From assembly GCF_024449095.1 (NCBI RefSeq), contig NZ_CP024627.1, forward strand, positions 496,001 through 560,000: a stretch of 64,000 nucleotides of DNA, in the 5' to 3' direction. The position numbers and the translations under genes are program-made. Shown one piece after another: positions 1 through 8,293 of this stretch. Numbering within the stretch: position 1 is the first letter of the stretch; every line of letters starts with the position of its first letter. The notes under the pieces were generated by a model. That model saw only the letters and a program-made list of their open reading frames with translations, was not told the origin of the DNA and did no database searches. Origin of the DNA: Vibrio coralliilyticus (GTDB lineage: Bacteria; Pseudomonadota; Gammaproteobacteria; Enterobacterales; Vibrionaceae).

Positions 1-320
1 ACAATAAGACCTTGCTCATTTTCTGCCATTGCATTGATGGTCAGGTCTCGGCGATACAAGTCTTCTTCTAGCGTTACGTCTGGTGCAAAATAGCAGTCAA
101 AACCTTTGTAACCAGAGCCTGTTTTTCGTTCGGTTCTTGCTAGGGCATATTCTTGTTTGGTTTTAGGATGTAAGAAGACGGGGAAGTCTTTTCCAACCGC
201 GATAAAGCCTTGAGCGAGCAATTCTTGAGGCGAGGCACCAACTACCACCCAATCTTGGTCGTAAACCTCTATATTCAGCAATTTATCGCGGACTGCCCCG
301 CCAACCAGAAATATTTGCAC
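1..320 (-). CDS. cca: CCA-adding tRNA nucleotidyltransferase (5' part only)
   Basis: Adds or repairs the 3' CCA end of tRNAs using CTP and ATP. Only the first 106 residues lie in the window; the gene runs off the left edge. The start is a GTG at 318-320, giving [15 protein letters not shown], the class II nucleotidyltransferase opening. The GGAVRD loop is followed by a D-x-D metal-binding pair (YDQDW) about residues 20-24, and the basic [10 protein letters not shown] motif is present near residue 90. An upstream divergent neighbour is gspA at 411. Identity is secure from these motifs; whether the C-terminal HD phosphohydrolase domain is present cannot be seen. Confidence 0.95.
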   Translation of the reverse strand, partial: MQIFLVGGAVRDKLLNIEVYDQDWVVVGASPQELLAQGFIAVGKDFPVFLHPKTKQEYALARTERKTGSGYKGFDCYFAPDVTLEEDLYRRDLTINAMAENEQGLI

Positions 321-410
321 AGATGTCTCTCTTAAATTCGGATATTAGAATTGGCTATTCACTTCAGCAATGGTACTTTTCTTATCGGTAAATTCCCAGA
401 GACGAGAAGT

Positions 411-2018
411 ATGTATAAACAACATTTTGGATTCACAGAGCTGCCGTTTTCGATTGTGCCGAATTCTCGTTTCCTGTTCCAAAGCCAAAGGCACAAAGAA
501 GCGCTGTTTCGATTGCAAGCCGGCCTAGGAGAAGGCGGTGGCTTCGCAATGCTGTCGGGCGAAGTTGGGACAGGTAAAACAACCGTTGCTCGTGCGTTGC
601 TAAAATCATTGGGAAGTGATACTCAGCCAGGATTGATCCTAAACCCCACCTTTTCAAGCATAGAGCTGCTGGAAGCAATCTGCGATGAATTTTCGATTGA
701 GTACCAGACGGGGTCAACACTGAAGCAGCTCAATCAAAAAATCCATGAGTTCCTTCTATGCAGTTATGCGAATGGTGTGCAGACCCTACTGGTCATTGAT
801 GAGGCTCAGCATTTATCTGCCGAAGTATTGGAGCAGTTGAGGCTACTGACCAATCTTGAGACCGACAATCAGAAACTGCTCAAAGTGCTCTTAGTTGGTC
901 AACCTGAGCTACAGCAGAAGTTGCAAATGCCACAACTTCGTCAATTGGCACAGCGTATTACAGGCCGCTATCATCTGCTGCCTTTAGATATTAAAGAGAC
1001 GGCCAGTTATATCCAATATCGATTGGAGTTAGCTGGAGGCGAGCCGAGCCTATTTTCTGCTAGGTCACTCAAACATATTGCCCAACAGTCATTAGGGATT
1101 CCACGCCTGATCAACCTAATTTGCGATGCGGCTTTGAAGCGTGCATACAGTATTGGTGAAACGATTCCAAGCCATGCTAGTGTTGAGCAAGCTTGTGAAG
1201 AAATCATGAGTTTTCAGACGTCTTACCATCCACCACAAGCTGCGCAGCAAGAGCGCCGCCGTTCATCATTAGCCCTAGCGAGTGCCGTCGGCGCTATCTT
1301 TGCCGTTGGTAGTTATTGGTTGGCTCCTCAGCTGGTGAATCAACAAATTCAGGATCACCTTCGAGGGGCTTACCCACCTCAGCAGTCGATCACTGAGGAA
1401 AAAGAAGTGTTTCCAACGCAATTGCAAGCAACATTGGCGCGCTCAACCAATTTCCAGCAAGGGATCGCAGAGCTTTACCATGTTTGGGGGCTGAATGCTT
1501 CTGTGGCTGAACGTTTGTGTCAGCCAACTGATCAGAGTGTTTTTCGTTGTGCGGAGTCAAACGGTACACTGACTGAACTCAAACAAGCGAATGTGCCTGT
1601 ACTCTTATCGTTAAGAAAAGATGGCCTAGAGAGTTATGCAGTACTGTATAAGTTAAGCCATGATACTGCTCAATTACTACTAGGCACTGAGCGAATTGAG
1701 TTGCCTATTGCTAAGCTCAATCAACTTTGGCAAGGGCAGTATTATCAGATTTGGCAAAGTTATTGGCGTCAGACATTAAAACCTCGTATGTCAGGTCAAG
1801 CGATTGCTGTTCTCGATCAACGGCTGTCCGAGGTATTGGGAGAATCGCAAAGGCAATCCGATGTCTATGACCAAGAATTGATGCGTAAAGTAAAGCTATT
1901 CCAACAGTGGCAAGGCTTGCATGTGGATGGTATTGCTGGGCGTCAAACACTGCAACGTCTAGAAAAGCTTTCACAAGATAATGCACCTAACCTAAATGTT
2001 TCAGAGGAGAAAGCATAA
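411..2018 (+). CDS. gspA: General secretion pathway protein A (ExeA/GspA ATPase)
   Basis: Inner-membrane AAA-type ATPase that, with GspB, helps the type II secretion secretin assemble through the peptidoglycan in Vibrio and Aeromonas. Walker A (GEVGTGKTT) is near residue 50 and Walker B (LLVIDEAQ) near 130. One membrane segment (about 284-304) follows the ATPase part, and the periplasmic C-terminus ends with a peptidoglycan-binding fold (about 475-525: VKLFQQWQGLHVDGIAGRQTL). The ATG at 411 is chosen because the sequence MYKQHFGFTELPF is the typical family N-terminus and GAGACGAGA lies just before it; an in-frame TTG at 351 would add 20 unlike residues. The stop codon overlaps the gspB start (TAATG). 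Confidence 0.93.
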   Translation: MYKQHFGFTELPFSIVPNSRFLFQSQRHKEALFRLQAGLGEGGGFAMLSGEVGTGKTTVARALLKSLGSDTQPGLILNPTFSSIELLEAICDEFSIEYQTGSTLKQLNQKIHEFLLCSYANGVQTLLVIDEAQHLSAEVLEQLRLLTNLETDNQKLLKVLLVGQPELQQKLQMPQLRQLAQRITGRYHLLPLDIKETASYIQYRLELAGGEPSLFSARSLKHIAQQSLGIPRLINLICDAALKRAYSIGETIPSHASVEQACEEIMSFQTSYHPPQAAQQERRRSSLALASAVGAIFAVGSYWLAPQLVNQQIQDHLRGAYPPQQSITEEKEVFPTQLQATLARSTNFQQGIAELYHVWGLNASVAERLCQPTDQSVFRCAESNGTLTELKQANVPVLLSLRKDGLESYAVLYKLSHDTAQLLLGTERIELPIAKLNQLWQGQYYQIWQSYWRQTLKPRMSGQAIAVLDQRLSEVLGESQRQSDVYDQELMRKVKLFQQWQGLHVDGIAGRQTLQRLEKLSQDNAPNLNVSEEKA

Positions 2019-2785
2019 TGTCGAAAGTATTGCAGGCTTTAGAGCGCTCTGAACAAAACCACCAAGCGTTGAATGCAATGAACCACTTTGAGGTGGCCAA
2101 ACGCTCTTCGATAACTCGTACTGCACCCGGTTGGCTATTGGTCACGGTTGTCGTCGCGCCGGCATTACTGACTGGTGGGGCAGGGATTTATCAGAGCTAT
2201 ACAGAGCAGCGAGAGGCGTGGCTGGTGAATAATCAGGCGAAAACGCAGGTGTTGGAAGTACCGTTTGCTTATCAGAGTTTACCTTACCCGTCATTTACTG
2301 AGCTGCGTGAGACACATGATTTTGTGGGCTCTGGGAGTGAGGTTGAATTAGTCAGCCAAGCGGCTTTAGAGGATGTAGAGCTTCCACAAGTGGTTGAGTC
2401 ACGTATTGACCCTCAAACTCAGCCAGAAAATAATGCTTTATTGGAAGGTTTGGATTTGTCAGGGCTTTCACCTGAGCTAGCAATGCGTGTTGAATCGGCT
2501 CTTGAGTCCCATGAACCACCAGCCTCTCGTACCAACAGTCGGGCTTCAGATCTGGCGGTACACAGTAGGGATTGGCAAGGTAAGTTACCTGCGCTGAATT
2601 TTCAGACTCATGTGTACTCGAGTAACCCAGAGAAGCGTTGGGTGAAAATAAATGGCACGGAATATCGTGAAGGTGACTGGATCCGTAATGACATTCAGTT
2701 ACAGCATATTGAACCGCAACGTAGCACCATATCATTCAACGGTTCTGTTATTGAAGTGCCAGCTTTATATGATTGGAAAGGGTAA
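2018..2785 (+). CDS. gspB: General secretion pathway protein B
   Basis: Partner of GspA in secretin assembly for type II secretion. The 255-residue protein has a short cytoplasmic N-terminus (MSKVLQALERSEQNH), one membrane segment about residues 37-57, a low-complexity periplasmic linker rich in Glu, Ser and Pro, and the conserved C-terminal GspB domain (about 188-254, with WVKINGTEYREGDWI). It is translationally coupled to gspA: the ATG at 2018 uses the last base of the gspA stop, and the ribosome binding site AGAGGAGA lies inside the gspA 3' end. A strong hairpin terminator follows at once. The linker is poorly conserved in this family, so the C-terminal domain carries the assignment. Confidence 0.9.
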   Translation: MSKVLQALERSEQNHQALNAMNHFEVAKRSSITRTAPGWLLVTVVVAPALLTGGAGIYQSYTEQREAWLVNNQAKTQVLEVPFAYQSLPYPSFTELRETHDFVGSGSEVELVSQAALEDVELPQVVESRIDPQTQPENNALLEGLDLSGLSPELAMRVESALESHEPPASRTNSRASDLAVHSRDWQGKLPALNFQTHVYSSNPEKRWVKINGTEYREGDWIRNDIQLQHIEPQRSTISFNGSVIEVPALYDWKG

Positions 2786-2786
2786 G

Positions 2787-2813
2787 AAAAAGGTCGCATT
2801 CGCGACCTTTTTT
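2787..2813. terminator. Bidirectional intrinsic terminator, gspB / SH3 gene
   Basis: Stem GGTCGC/GCGACC (2792-2797 with 2802-2807), loop ATTC, flanked by A5 on the left and T6 on the right, so it can end transcription from both convergent genes. Confidence 0.9.
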
Positions 2814-2825
2814 GGTGTTCTGTCT

Positions 2826-3437
2826 TTATGCCCAGCCAGAAGGGGAACGCTTCTTACGTGGGATAATATGCGGCAACAATAAGCCAAATAGCAATCCAAT
2901 ACCTGCGACACCACCACCGTACATAAAGTACTTCAACAGCAGGTCATCTTTTTGTGTATCTAGCTTGGCACGTAGATTACGGACTTCTTCCTGTGAAGCT
3001 GTCAGCTGTTGACTGATTTCACCGTAGCTCTTCTCAAGATCGGCAATCTGGCGATTACGGTTTTCTAGTGAGTCGGCTAAGCCGGCTTTTTCTTGGTCTG
3101 CATTCGAACGTGCATTGGCAAGCTTTTCTTTTACTTCAGCCAGTTCTTTTTCTAGCTTTGGTAGACGAAGTGCCATGCTTTCTTGTCTGGTCACGAAACG
3201 GCTTTCTACCCAGCCTTTGCGGCCTTTGGCATCTTCAATTTGCGTGTAGCCCGTATCGCGGTTGGTTGAAAGTTGCTTCACTTTGTCACCGGCATCGACA
3301 CTGCCGATGATACGAAATTGGTTACTAGGACCAGAGTGCATGTAGGTAAATAGCTTATCAGAAATGTATCGGTCTTGAGCCATTGCTGCTGGAACAGCGA
3401 GCATTGATGCTAGAACGAAGCAAACCAGTTTTTTCAC
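2826..3437 (-). CDS. TIGR04211-type SH3 domain membrane protein
   Basis: Periplasm-facing anchored protein of unknown exact role, probably linked to the cell envelope. The start is taken at GTG 3435-3437 (VKKLVCFVLASMLA), preceded by AAAGGATTTACC, because this gives a clean signal peptide cut near AMA-QD; the upstream ATG at 3480-3482 would place 15 polar residues before it. A bacterial SH3 (SH3b) domain occupies about residues 25-90 (KLFTYMHSGPSNQFRIIGSVDAGD), then a coiled coil (about 95-165, Glu/Lys/Leu/Gln rich), and one C-terminal membrane segment (about 172-192) ending with a basic tail HIIPRKKRSP. It resembles E. coli YgiM in layout, and like it lies in the cca-glnE-hldE neighbourhood. 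Confidence 0.82.
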   Translation of the reverse strand: MKKLVCFVLASMLAVPAAMAQDRYISDKLFTYMHSGPSNQFRIIGSVDAGDKVKQLSTNRDTGYTQIEDAKGRKGWVESRFVTRQESMALRLPKLEKELAEVKEKLANARSNADQEKAGLADSLENRNRQIADLEKSYGEISQQLTASQEEVRNLRAKLDTQKDDLLLKYFMYGGGVAGIGLLFGLLLPHIIPRKKRSPSGWA

Positions 3438-3510
3438 GGTAAATCCTTTAACAGTCTTTTGTCTATCACTTGCTAGTGCCAAATAGTAAGTAGTTTCCCC
3501 AATCTCTGCA

Positions 3511-3540
3511 ACAAAGAAGGGAGGCTAAGCCTCCCTTTCT
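3511..3540 (-). terminator. Hairpin after the phosphate permease gene
   Basis: Perfect 9-bp stem AAGGGAGGC/GCCTCCCTT (3517-3525 with 3529-3537) and loop TAA, read on the minus strand downstream of pit. The following T-tract is interrupted, so strength is uncertain. Confidence 0.7.
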
Positions 3541-3591
3541 GTGGATTTGAGTCAATAATGACAGTGAGTTAACACGTCATTGACCTGTTCT

Positions 3592-4851
3592 TTAGATGAA
3601 CATTGCCTGAATAGCGTAGAAGAAAACAACGGCCAACAGTGCACCTGCAGGTAAGGTGACAATCCAAGAGGCGACAATGTTACGTACCACACCTAGGTTT
3701 AAGGCAGCAATACCGCGAGCAAAACCAACACCTAATACCGCACCGACCAGTGTTTGTGTGGTGGAGATTGGTAAACCAGTACCTGATGCCAGAACCACCG
3801 TACACGCTGTTGCTAGCTGAGCTGCGAAACCGCGGCTAGGTGTCAGTTCAGTGATGCCTGTTCCTACGGTTGCCATTACTTTGTGACCTAGCGTAGCCAG
3901 ACCGACAACAATACCGAAACCACCAAGAGGTAAAATCCACCAAGCAATGGTGCTCTTACCAGAAATTTCACCCATGTGCTCAACCGTAGAGACAACAGCA
4001 GAAAGAGGACCAATTGCGTTAGCGACGTCGTTTGAGCCGTGAGCAAATGCCATCGCACACGCTGTGATAACCATGAGTACGCTGAAGATACCTTCAACAC
4101 CAGCAAAACCGTGGTCATCTTCGCGGCTTGAAAATTTCTTCTGAATGTAGAAGTAACCACCTGTCATAACCAGTGCTGATACTCCCGCAGCCCACATCCA
4201 CGCTTCCCCGTCTGAAAGGTGAAGACCAACGTGCTTAAGGCCTTTTTTGATCGTTACCAGTGCAATCACCATGGTGGTGATGAACATGTAGACTGGGACG
4301 AAACGCTTAGCGTTAAAGAGAGGCTTTTCAGTATCAAAGATTAGGCGCTGAGCGCTGACGAAAATCACGTAGGCAAAGAAACCTGAAATGACTGGAGTAA
4401 TGATCCAGCTACCAACGATGCCTTGAACTGAGCCCCAATCAACCGCTTCTGTCCCCACAGATACACAGGCAAAGCCGATGATGGCACCAATGATAGAGTG
4501 AGTGGTTGATACTGGCCAACCCATGTAAGAAGCAAGCAGAAGCCATGTTCCCGCAGCAAGCAGGGCGGACATCATGCCAAAGACAAGCACATCAGGCTGG
4601 CTGGCAAAAAGTGACGTTTCGATGACGCCTTTACGGATAGTGTCGGTGACTTCACCGCCTGCAAGGTATGCCCCCGCAAATTCAAAAATCATCGCGATAA
4701 TGATCGCTTGTTTTACGGTGAGAGCTTTAGAGCCTACCGATGTACCCATTGCATTGGCCACGTCATTCGCGCCAATACCAATCGCCATCATAAATCCAAA
4801 AGCTGCTGCAATAATAATCAGGACAGTGCCGTAGTTCGCAAGGATATCCAT
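3592..4851 (-). CDS. pit: Inorganic phosphate transporter, PiT family
   Basis: Low-affinity cation- or metal-phosphate symporter of the inner membrane. The 419-residue protein has the two PiT signature repeats, GANDVANAMGTSVGSKAL near residue 27 and GSNDVANAIGPLSAVVS near 275, each in a membrane-embedded half, plus about ten hydrophobic helices. The ATG at 4849-4851 (MDILANYGTV) is preferred: TAGGT lies 5-9 bases upstream, whereas the longer frame adds a Cys-rich unrelated stretch. It lies 130 bp downstream of a DUF47 gene on the same strand, the usual PiT partner, so the two are likely one transcript. No PhoB box was recognised upstream. Confidence 0.93.
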   Translation of the reverse strand: MDILANYGTVLIIIAAAFGFMMAIGIGANDVANAMGTSVGSKALTVKQAIIIAMIFEFAGAYLAGGEVTDTIRKGVIETSLFASQPDVLVFGMMSALLAAGTWLLLASYMGWPVSTTHSIIGAIIGFACVSVGTEAVDWGSVQGIVGSWIITPVISGFFAYVIFVSAQRLIFDTEKPLFNAKRFVPVYMFITTMVIALVTIKKGLKHVGLHLSDGEAWMWAAGVSALVMTGGYFYIQKKFSSREDDHGFAGVEGIFSVLMVITACAMAFAHGSNDVANAIGPLSAVVSTVEHMGEISGKSTIAWWILPLGGFGIVVGLATLGHKVMATVGTGITELTPSRGFAAQLATACTVVLASGTGLPISTTQTLVGAVLGVGFARGIAALNLGVVRNIVASWIVTLPAGALLAVVFFYAIQAMFI

Positions 4852-4981
4852 CGTAATACCTAGTTGTTGATAACAAGCGGAGCAAATTAGGCACGACAAA
4901 GCCCCTTCGGCGCCTCGTTATTTAACGCCTATCAGGGGAGTGCTATTAAGATGCTCTTCGTTATTTGGTTAACTTATTTGT

Positions 4982-5668
4982 TTATGAGCGAGATAACATG
5001 AGTTCCAGACGCGCACCAACACGTTGCGCCTGATCCGCTATGCCACCTACCCATTCAAGAATTTTATAAAGGAACATCACATCAATCGGATTCAGATCGC
5101 CTTCAATCACCATCAGTTGTTGGCGAAGTTGAATCTGCATCGCGTCTGTGTCGTCCTCAATCACATCCAGTTGGTGGATCATTTCAGCCACAAGTGTTAC
5201 TTCGCGGCCTTTGAACCCCGTTTCCAATAACTCGTCGAGCTCGTTGATGACTTTTTGCGCTTGATTCGCTGCATCTAGGCAACGTTTAACATACGCAATG
5301 AAGTTTTCCTGGAGTGGTTCTGGGATAGTCAATTGTCGACCGTACACACGGCCCGCAATATCTTTTGCTAGGTTTGCCAGTTTGTCTTGCTGAGTCAGCA
5401 GTTCAAGCATGTCGCTACGATCTACTGGCATAAACAAACCGCGAGGAAGTTTAAGGCGAATTTCGCGCTTAAGTACGTCAGCTTCTTTCTCTAGGTGAGA
5501 AATCTGTGCTCGAATTTCTGAAGCTTTCTCCCAGTCACCCTTTGAACTGACTTCAAAGAAATTAACCAGATGAGAACAACATTCGTTAACACACACAACG
5601 TGGCGCTGCAAAGGCTTAATAGGGGACTTTGCAAATAACCCCATAATTGTATTTACTGGCATGGTCAT
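4982..5668 (-). CDS. DUF47 (TIGR00153) phosphate transport regulator-like protein
   Basis: PhoU-like all-helical cytoplasmic protein that usually accompanies PiT transporters and is thought to modulate them. The sequence (MPVNTIMGLFAKSPIKPLQRH) is the standard family N-terminus; the 228-residue length fits. It is strongly helical and charged, with E/D-rich metal-binding-like segments (ISHLEKEADVLKREI and LDVIEDDTDAMQIQL). The ATG at 5668 follows TTAGGTTGA; an alternative ATG two codons in (5662) gives the more usual MPVNT start. It lies upstream of pit, and the 130-bp gap holds two copies of AAATAACGA whose meaning is unknown. Function in phosphate control is inferred from family and context. 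Confidence 0.87.
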   Translation of the reverse strand: MTMPVNTIMGLFAKSPIKPLQRHVVCVNECCSHLVNFFEVSSKGDWEKASEIRAQISHLEKEADVLKREIRLKLPRGLFMPVDRSDMLELLTQQDKLANLAKDIAGRVYGRQLTIPEPLQENFIAYVKRCLDAANQAQKVINELDELLETGFKGREVTLVAEMIHQLDVIEDDTDAMQIQLRQQLMVIEGDLNPIDVMFLYKILEWVGGIADQAQRVGARLELMLSRS

Positions 5669-5866
5669 TCAACCTAATTAATATAACCTAAAAATAACAT
5701 ACACCATTCGTGGTGAAATGTTGAACGATGGCTATAAAGGCGCGCATGGTAACGCATTAAATCCATCATTAAAACTGTTTTAGATCATCATTACGGCGAT
5801 ATTTCTTTCTTGCCCAGTGCGAAAATTGGCAATATCCTGTTCGTATCTGTTTTAAAAGGTATAGCT

Positions 5867-7384
5867 ATGGAAACCGAGATAGAACTGAAGTTTTTTGTTT
5901 CTCCTGATTTTTCAGAGACTTTGCGAAATAAAATCGCCCAAGCAAAAGTACTTCAGCACAGTTGTCGTGAGCTAGGAAATACCTACTTTGATACTCCCGA
6001 CAATTGGTTACGTCAGCATGACATTGGCTTAAGAATCCGTCGTTTTGATGATGTTTACGTTCAGACGGTCAAGACTTCCGGGCGTGTCGTCGCTGGGTTA
6101 CATCAACGACCAGAGTTTAACGCTGAACATGATAGTAACGAGCCACTTCTTTCTCTTCACCCGTCAGATATCTGGCCAACCGGTAAAGACGCCGACACAC
6201 TCCAATCTGAACTTATCCCGCTTTTCTCAACCAATTTTACTCGTGAACAATGGTTGATTGCGATGCCTGATGGCAGCCAAATCGAAGTTGCGTTTGACCA
6301 AGGCAATGTAGAGTCTGGTGATAAAGAAGATCCGATTTGCGAAGTGGAACTGGAACTGAAATCCGGTCAAACCGATGCCTTATTTACCTTAGCCCGTCGT
6401 TTTTCTGAAGAGGGGGGCATGCGCCTAGGTAACTTGAGTAAAGCGGCGAAAGGTTATCGCCTTGCTAGTGGTTATACTGGAGATGAAGTGAAGCCTATGG
6501 CGTTGGTGAGTACAGATAAACACGACACTGTGGAGTCTTGCTTTATCAACTCTCTGGAACATGGTTTATCTCATTGGCATTATCACGAACAAATTTATGC
6601 TGAACGTGAATCTGTCGAAGCCTTACATGAGATTAAAAACGCCATCAGTTTTATTCGTCAAGTTTTGACTGTATATGGCGGCGTGGTGCCGCGCCGAGCG
6701 AGTGCGTTAGTACGTCAAGAACTTAAGTGGCTTGAGCAAGAGCTAGAGTGGTTACATGACTATGACTACCTTGAGGCATTGCTCGACGATAAAGGCCATG
6801 CACTGCGCAAACTCGATGCGCGTAAGTTTCTGCTTGAAGAACTCAAAGTGATTCAGGAAGCGTTGCCTGCTCGTGAAGAAATACTGACCCTGTTAAATTC
6901 GGCCAGATACACAGGGCTCTTACTGGATTTAAGTCGTTGGATTTTAACGCGTGGTTGGCAACCATTTCTCGATGAGAAAGCGCGCGATAAGATGTCACTG
7001 ACGATTGAACCTTTCTCTGTCAAGCAGTTGGATCGCACTTGGGCTGAGTTAATGGAAGCTTTTCCGCCAGAGCGTGCCTTGAGCAGTCAGGACTATATCG
7101 ATCAGCAGTATCGCCTGATGCGCAACCTATACACCGGAGTCAGTTTTGCGAGTCTATTTGACTTCGAGGAGCGCAATAGCTTCCGTTTGCCTTGGAGCGA
7201 TTTGCTACATGGTATCGATGATCTACTGAAACTGCGTACTTTAGACAAGATGGTGAATAAACTGGAAGGCGAGGAGCAAGAACAGCTTCAACGCTGGTTG
7301 TCTCGACAGGAGCGTTCAATCCTCCATGCCATGGAGCAAACGCGCATCATTTGTATTGAAGCGGAACCCTATTGGCAAGACTAA
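5867..7384 (+). CDS. ygiF: CYTH-CHAD domain inorganic triphosphatase
   Basis: Predicted tripolyphosphate hydrolase. The N-terminal CYTH tunnel domain (about 1-200) opens with the diagnostic E-x-E-x-K motif (ETEIELKF), and further acidic/basic strands (LRIRRFDDVYVQTVKTSGRV, EVELELKSG) are visible. The C-terminal CHAD domain (about 215-500) is helical with repeated His/Arg/Lys-rich faces (LHEIKNAISFIRQVLTVYG) that bind polyphosphate. ATG 5867 is preferred over the upstream in-frame ATG at 5810 because AAAAGGT precedes it and METEIELKF is the family start. In E. coli ygiF is immediately upstream of glnE and hldE; here the same order holds but two genes have been inserted. Confidence 0.9.
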   Translation: METEIELKFFVSPDFSETLRNKIAQAKVLQHSCRELGNTYFDTPDNWLRQHDIGLRIRRFDDVYVQTVKTSGRVVAGLHQRPEFNAEHDSNEPLLSLHPSDIWPTGKDADTLQSELIPLFSTNFTREQWLIAMPDGSQIEVAFDQGNVESGDKEDPICEVELELKSGQTDALFTLARRFSEEGGMRLGNLSKAAKGYRLASGYTGDEVKPMALVSTDKHDTVESCFINSLEHGLSHWHYHEQIYAERESVEALHEIKNAISFIRQVLTVYGGVVPRRASALVRQELKWLEQELEWLHDYDYLEALLDDKGHALRKLDARKFLLEELKVIQEALPAREEILTLLNSARYTGLLLDLSRWILTRGWQPFLDEKARDKMSLTIEPFSVKQLDRTWAELMEAFPPERALSSQDYIDQQYRLMRNLYTGVSFASLFDFEERNSFRLPWSDLLHGIDDLLKLRTLDKMVNKLEGEEQEQLQRWLSRQERSILHAMEQTRIICIEAEPYWQD

Positions 7385-7400
7385 GCGGCGTATTAGGATG

Positions 7401-7430
7401 GAAGCGGGAGCCTTATGGCTCCCGTTTTTG
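7401..7430. terminator. Terminator overlapping the convergent stop codon
   Basis: Stem CGGGAGCC/GGCTCCCG (7405-7412 with 7417-7424), loop TTAT, then TTTTT. It ends ygiF; the loop holds the stop codon of the minus-strand channel gene, whose last codons form the 3' arm. Confidence 0.88.
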
Positions 7431-8177
7431 TTGAGTTTGCTGTTCCAAGCGCTCTAAGCGGTGCAAGATTTCGTTTTGTTTCTCTACCAACTCTAATAGT
7501 AAGCGTTCTTTATTCTCAGAGCGTTTGGCTTGGACTTCAGTAGGTGAAGTGATCAGCGAAGTGATCAGACCGGAAATCATACCAAAAATACCCACCCCAC
7601 ATATGATCAGACCTGAGGCAAGGATCTTTCCTGCATCAGTCACCGGAAAGTGATCGCCATAGCCTACGGTAGAGATGGTTACCAATGCCCACCACATCGC
7701 ATCCCCTCCCGTTTGAATATTGGCCTCCGGTGATTTTCCCTCCACGAATAGCATCATGCTTGAGCCTATGGTGAGCAAGACCACCATCAGTAATAGGATA
7801 GAAGCCAGAGTCGTTTCACGACGATTCACAAGTAGCTGCTTGATGAGAAGTTTGCTTGAACGGATGACCAGAATCACGCGCAGGATATGGAATAACCGAG
7901 CAAAGCGTAGTGGCTCGATCATTGGGATGCTGGCGATGAAGTCAATCCAGTGTCGTTTCATAAATTGCATGCGATCTGTAGAGCGGATCAAATCTACGCT
8001 TAGCTGAAGGAGAAAGACGCTACAGATAATAAAGTCTAAGCCGATAAGAACTTGTCGCGTTTGAGTGCTGAGTGGGAAGAACAGCAGGCCAGAGATCACA
8101 AATAGTGCCATGAAAGACAGGATTAGTGACAGTAAGCTCATTGGTTTTGTATCAGATTTGATATCATCTATATTCAT
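7413..8177 (-). CDS. Voltage-gated-type potassium channel protein
   Basis: Inner-membrane ion channel subunit of the six-helix type. Four hydrophobic segments (about 14-36, 43-63, 77-90, 93-112, the last with regularly spaced Arg as in an S4 sensor: RFARLFHILRVILVIRSSKLL) precede a pore module: outer helix about 122-143, pore loop with the potassium filter TVGYGD (about 168-173), inner helix about 183-205. The C-terminus is a coiled coil (KENERLLLELVEKQNEILHRLERLEQ type) likely for tetramer assembly. The start ATG at 8177 has a weak ribosome binding site; an internal Met (MSLLSL) at codon 13 is possible. It is divergent from a chemoreceptor gene. Confidence 0.9.
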   Translation of the reverse strand: MNIDDIKSDTKPMSLLSLILSFMALFVISGLLFFPLSTQTRQVLIGLDFIICSVFLLQLSVDLIRSTDRMQFMKRHWIDFIASIPMIEPLRFARLFHILRVILVIRSSKLLIKQLLVNRRETTLASILLLMVVLLTIGSSMMLFVEGKSPEANIQTGGDAMWWALVTISTVGYGDHFPVTDAGKILASGLIICGVGIFGMISGLITSLITSPTEVQAKRSENKERLLLELVEKQNEILHRLERLEQQTQQKREP

Positions 8178-8293
8178 ACGAGGCTCAAAATAAATATGTA
8201 TTCGCTATCTATCGATAGTCACGAGCGGCAGTTTACAGCCTCCTGAATGTGATCAGGAAAAACAAATATATAAGACTTAGCGGAGAACTAACA

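Noticed and set aside
351..410. Longer N-terminus of gspA from a TTG
   Set aside because: The 20 added residues are unlike the family, and the ATG at 411 has a good ribosome binding site.
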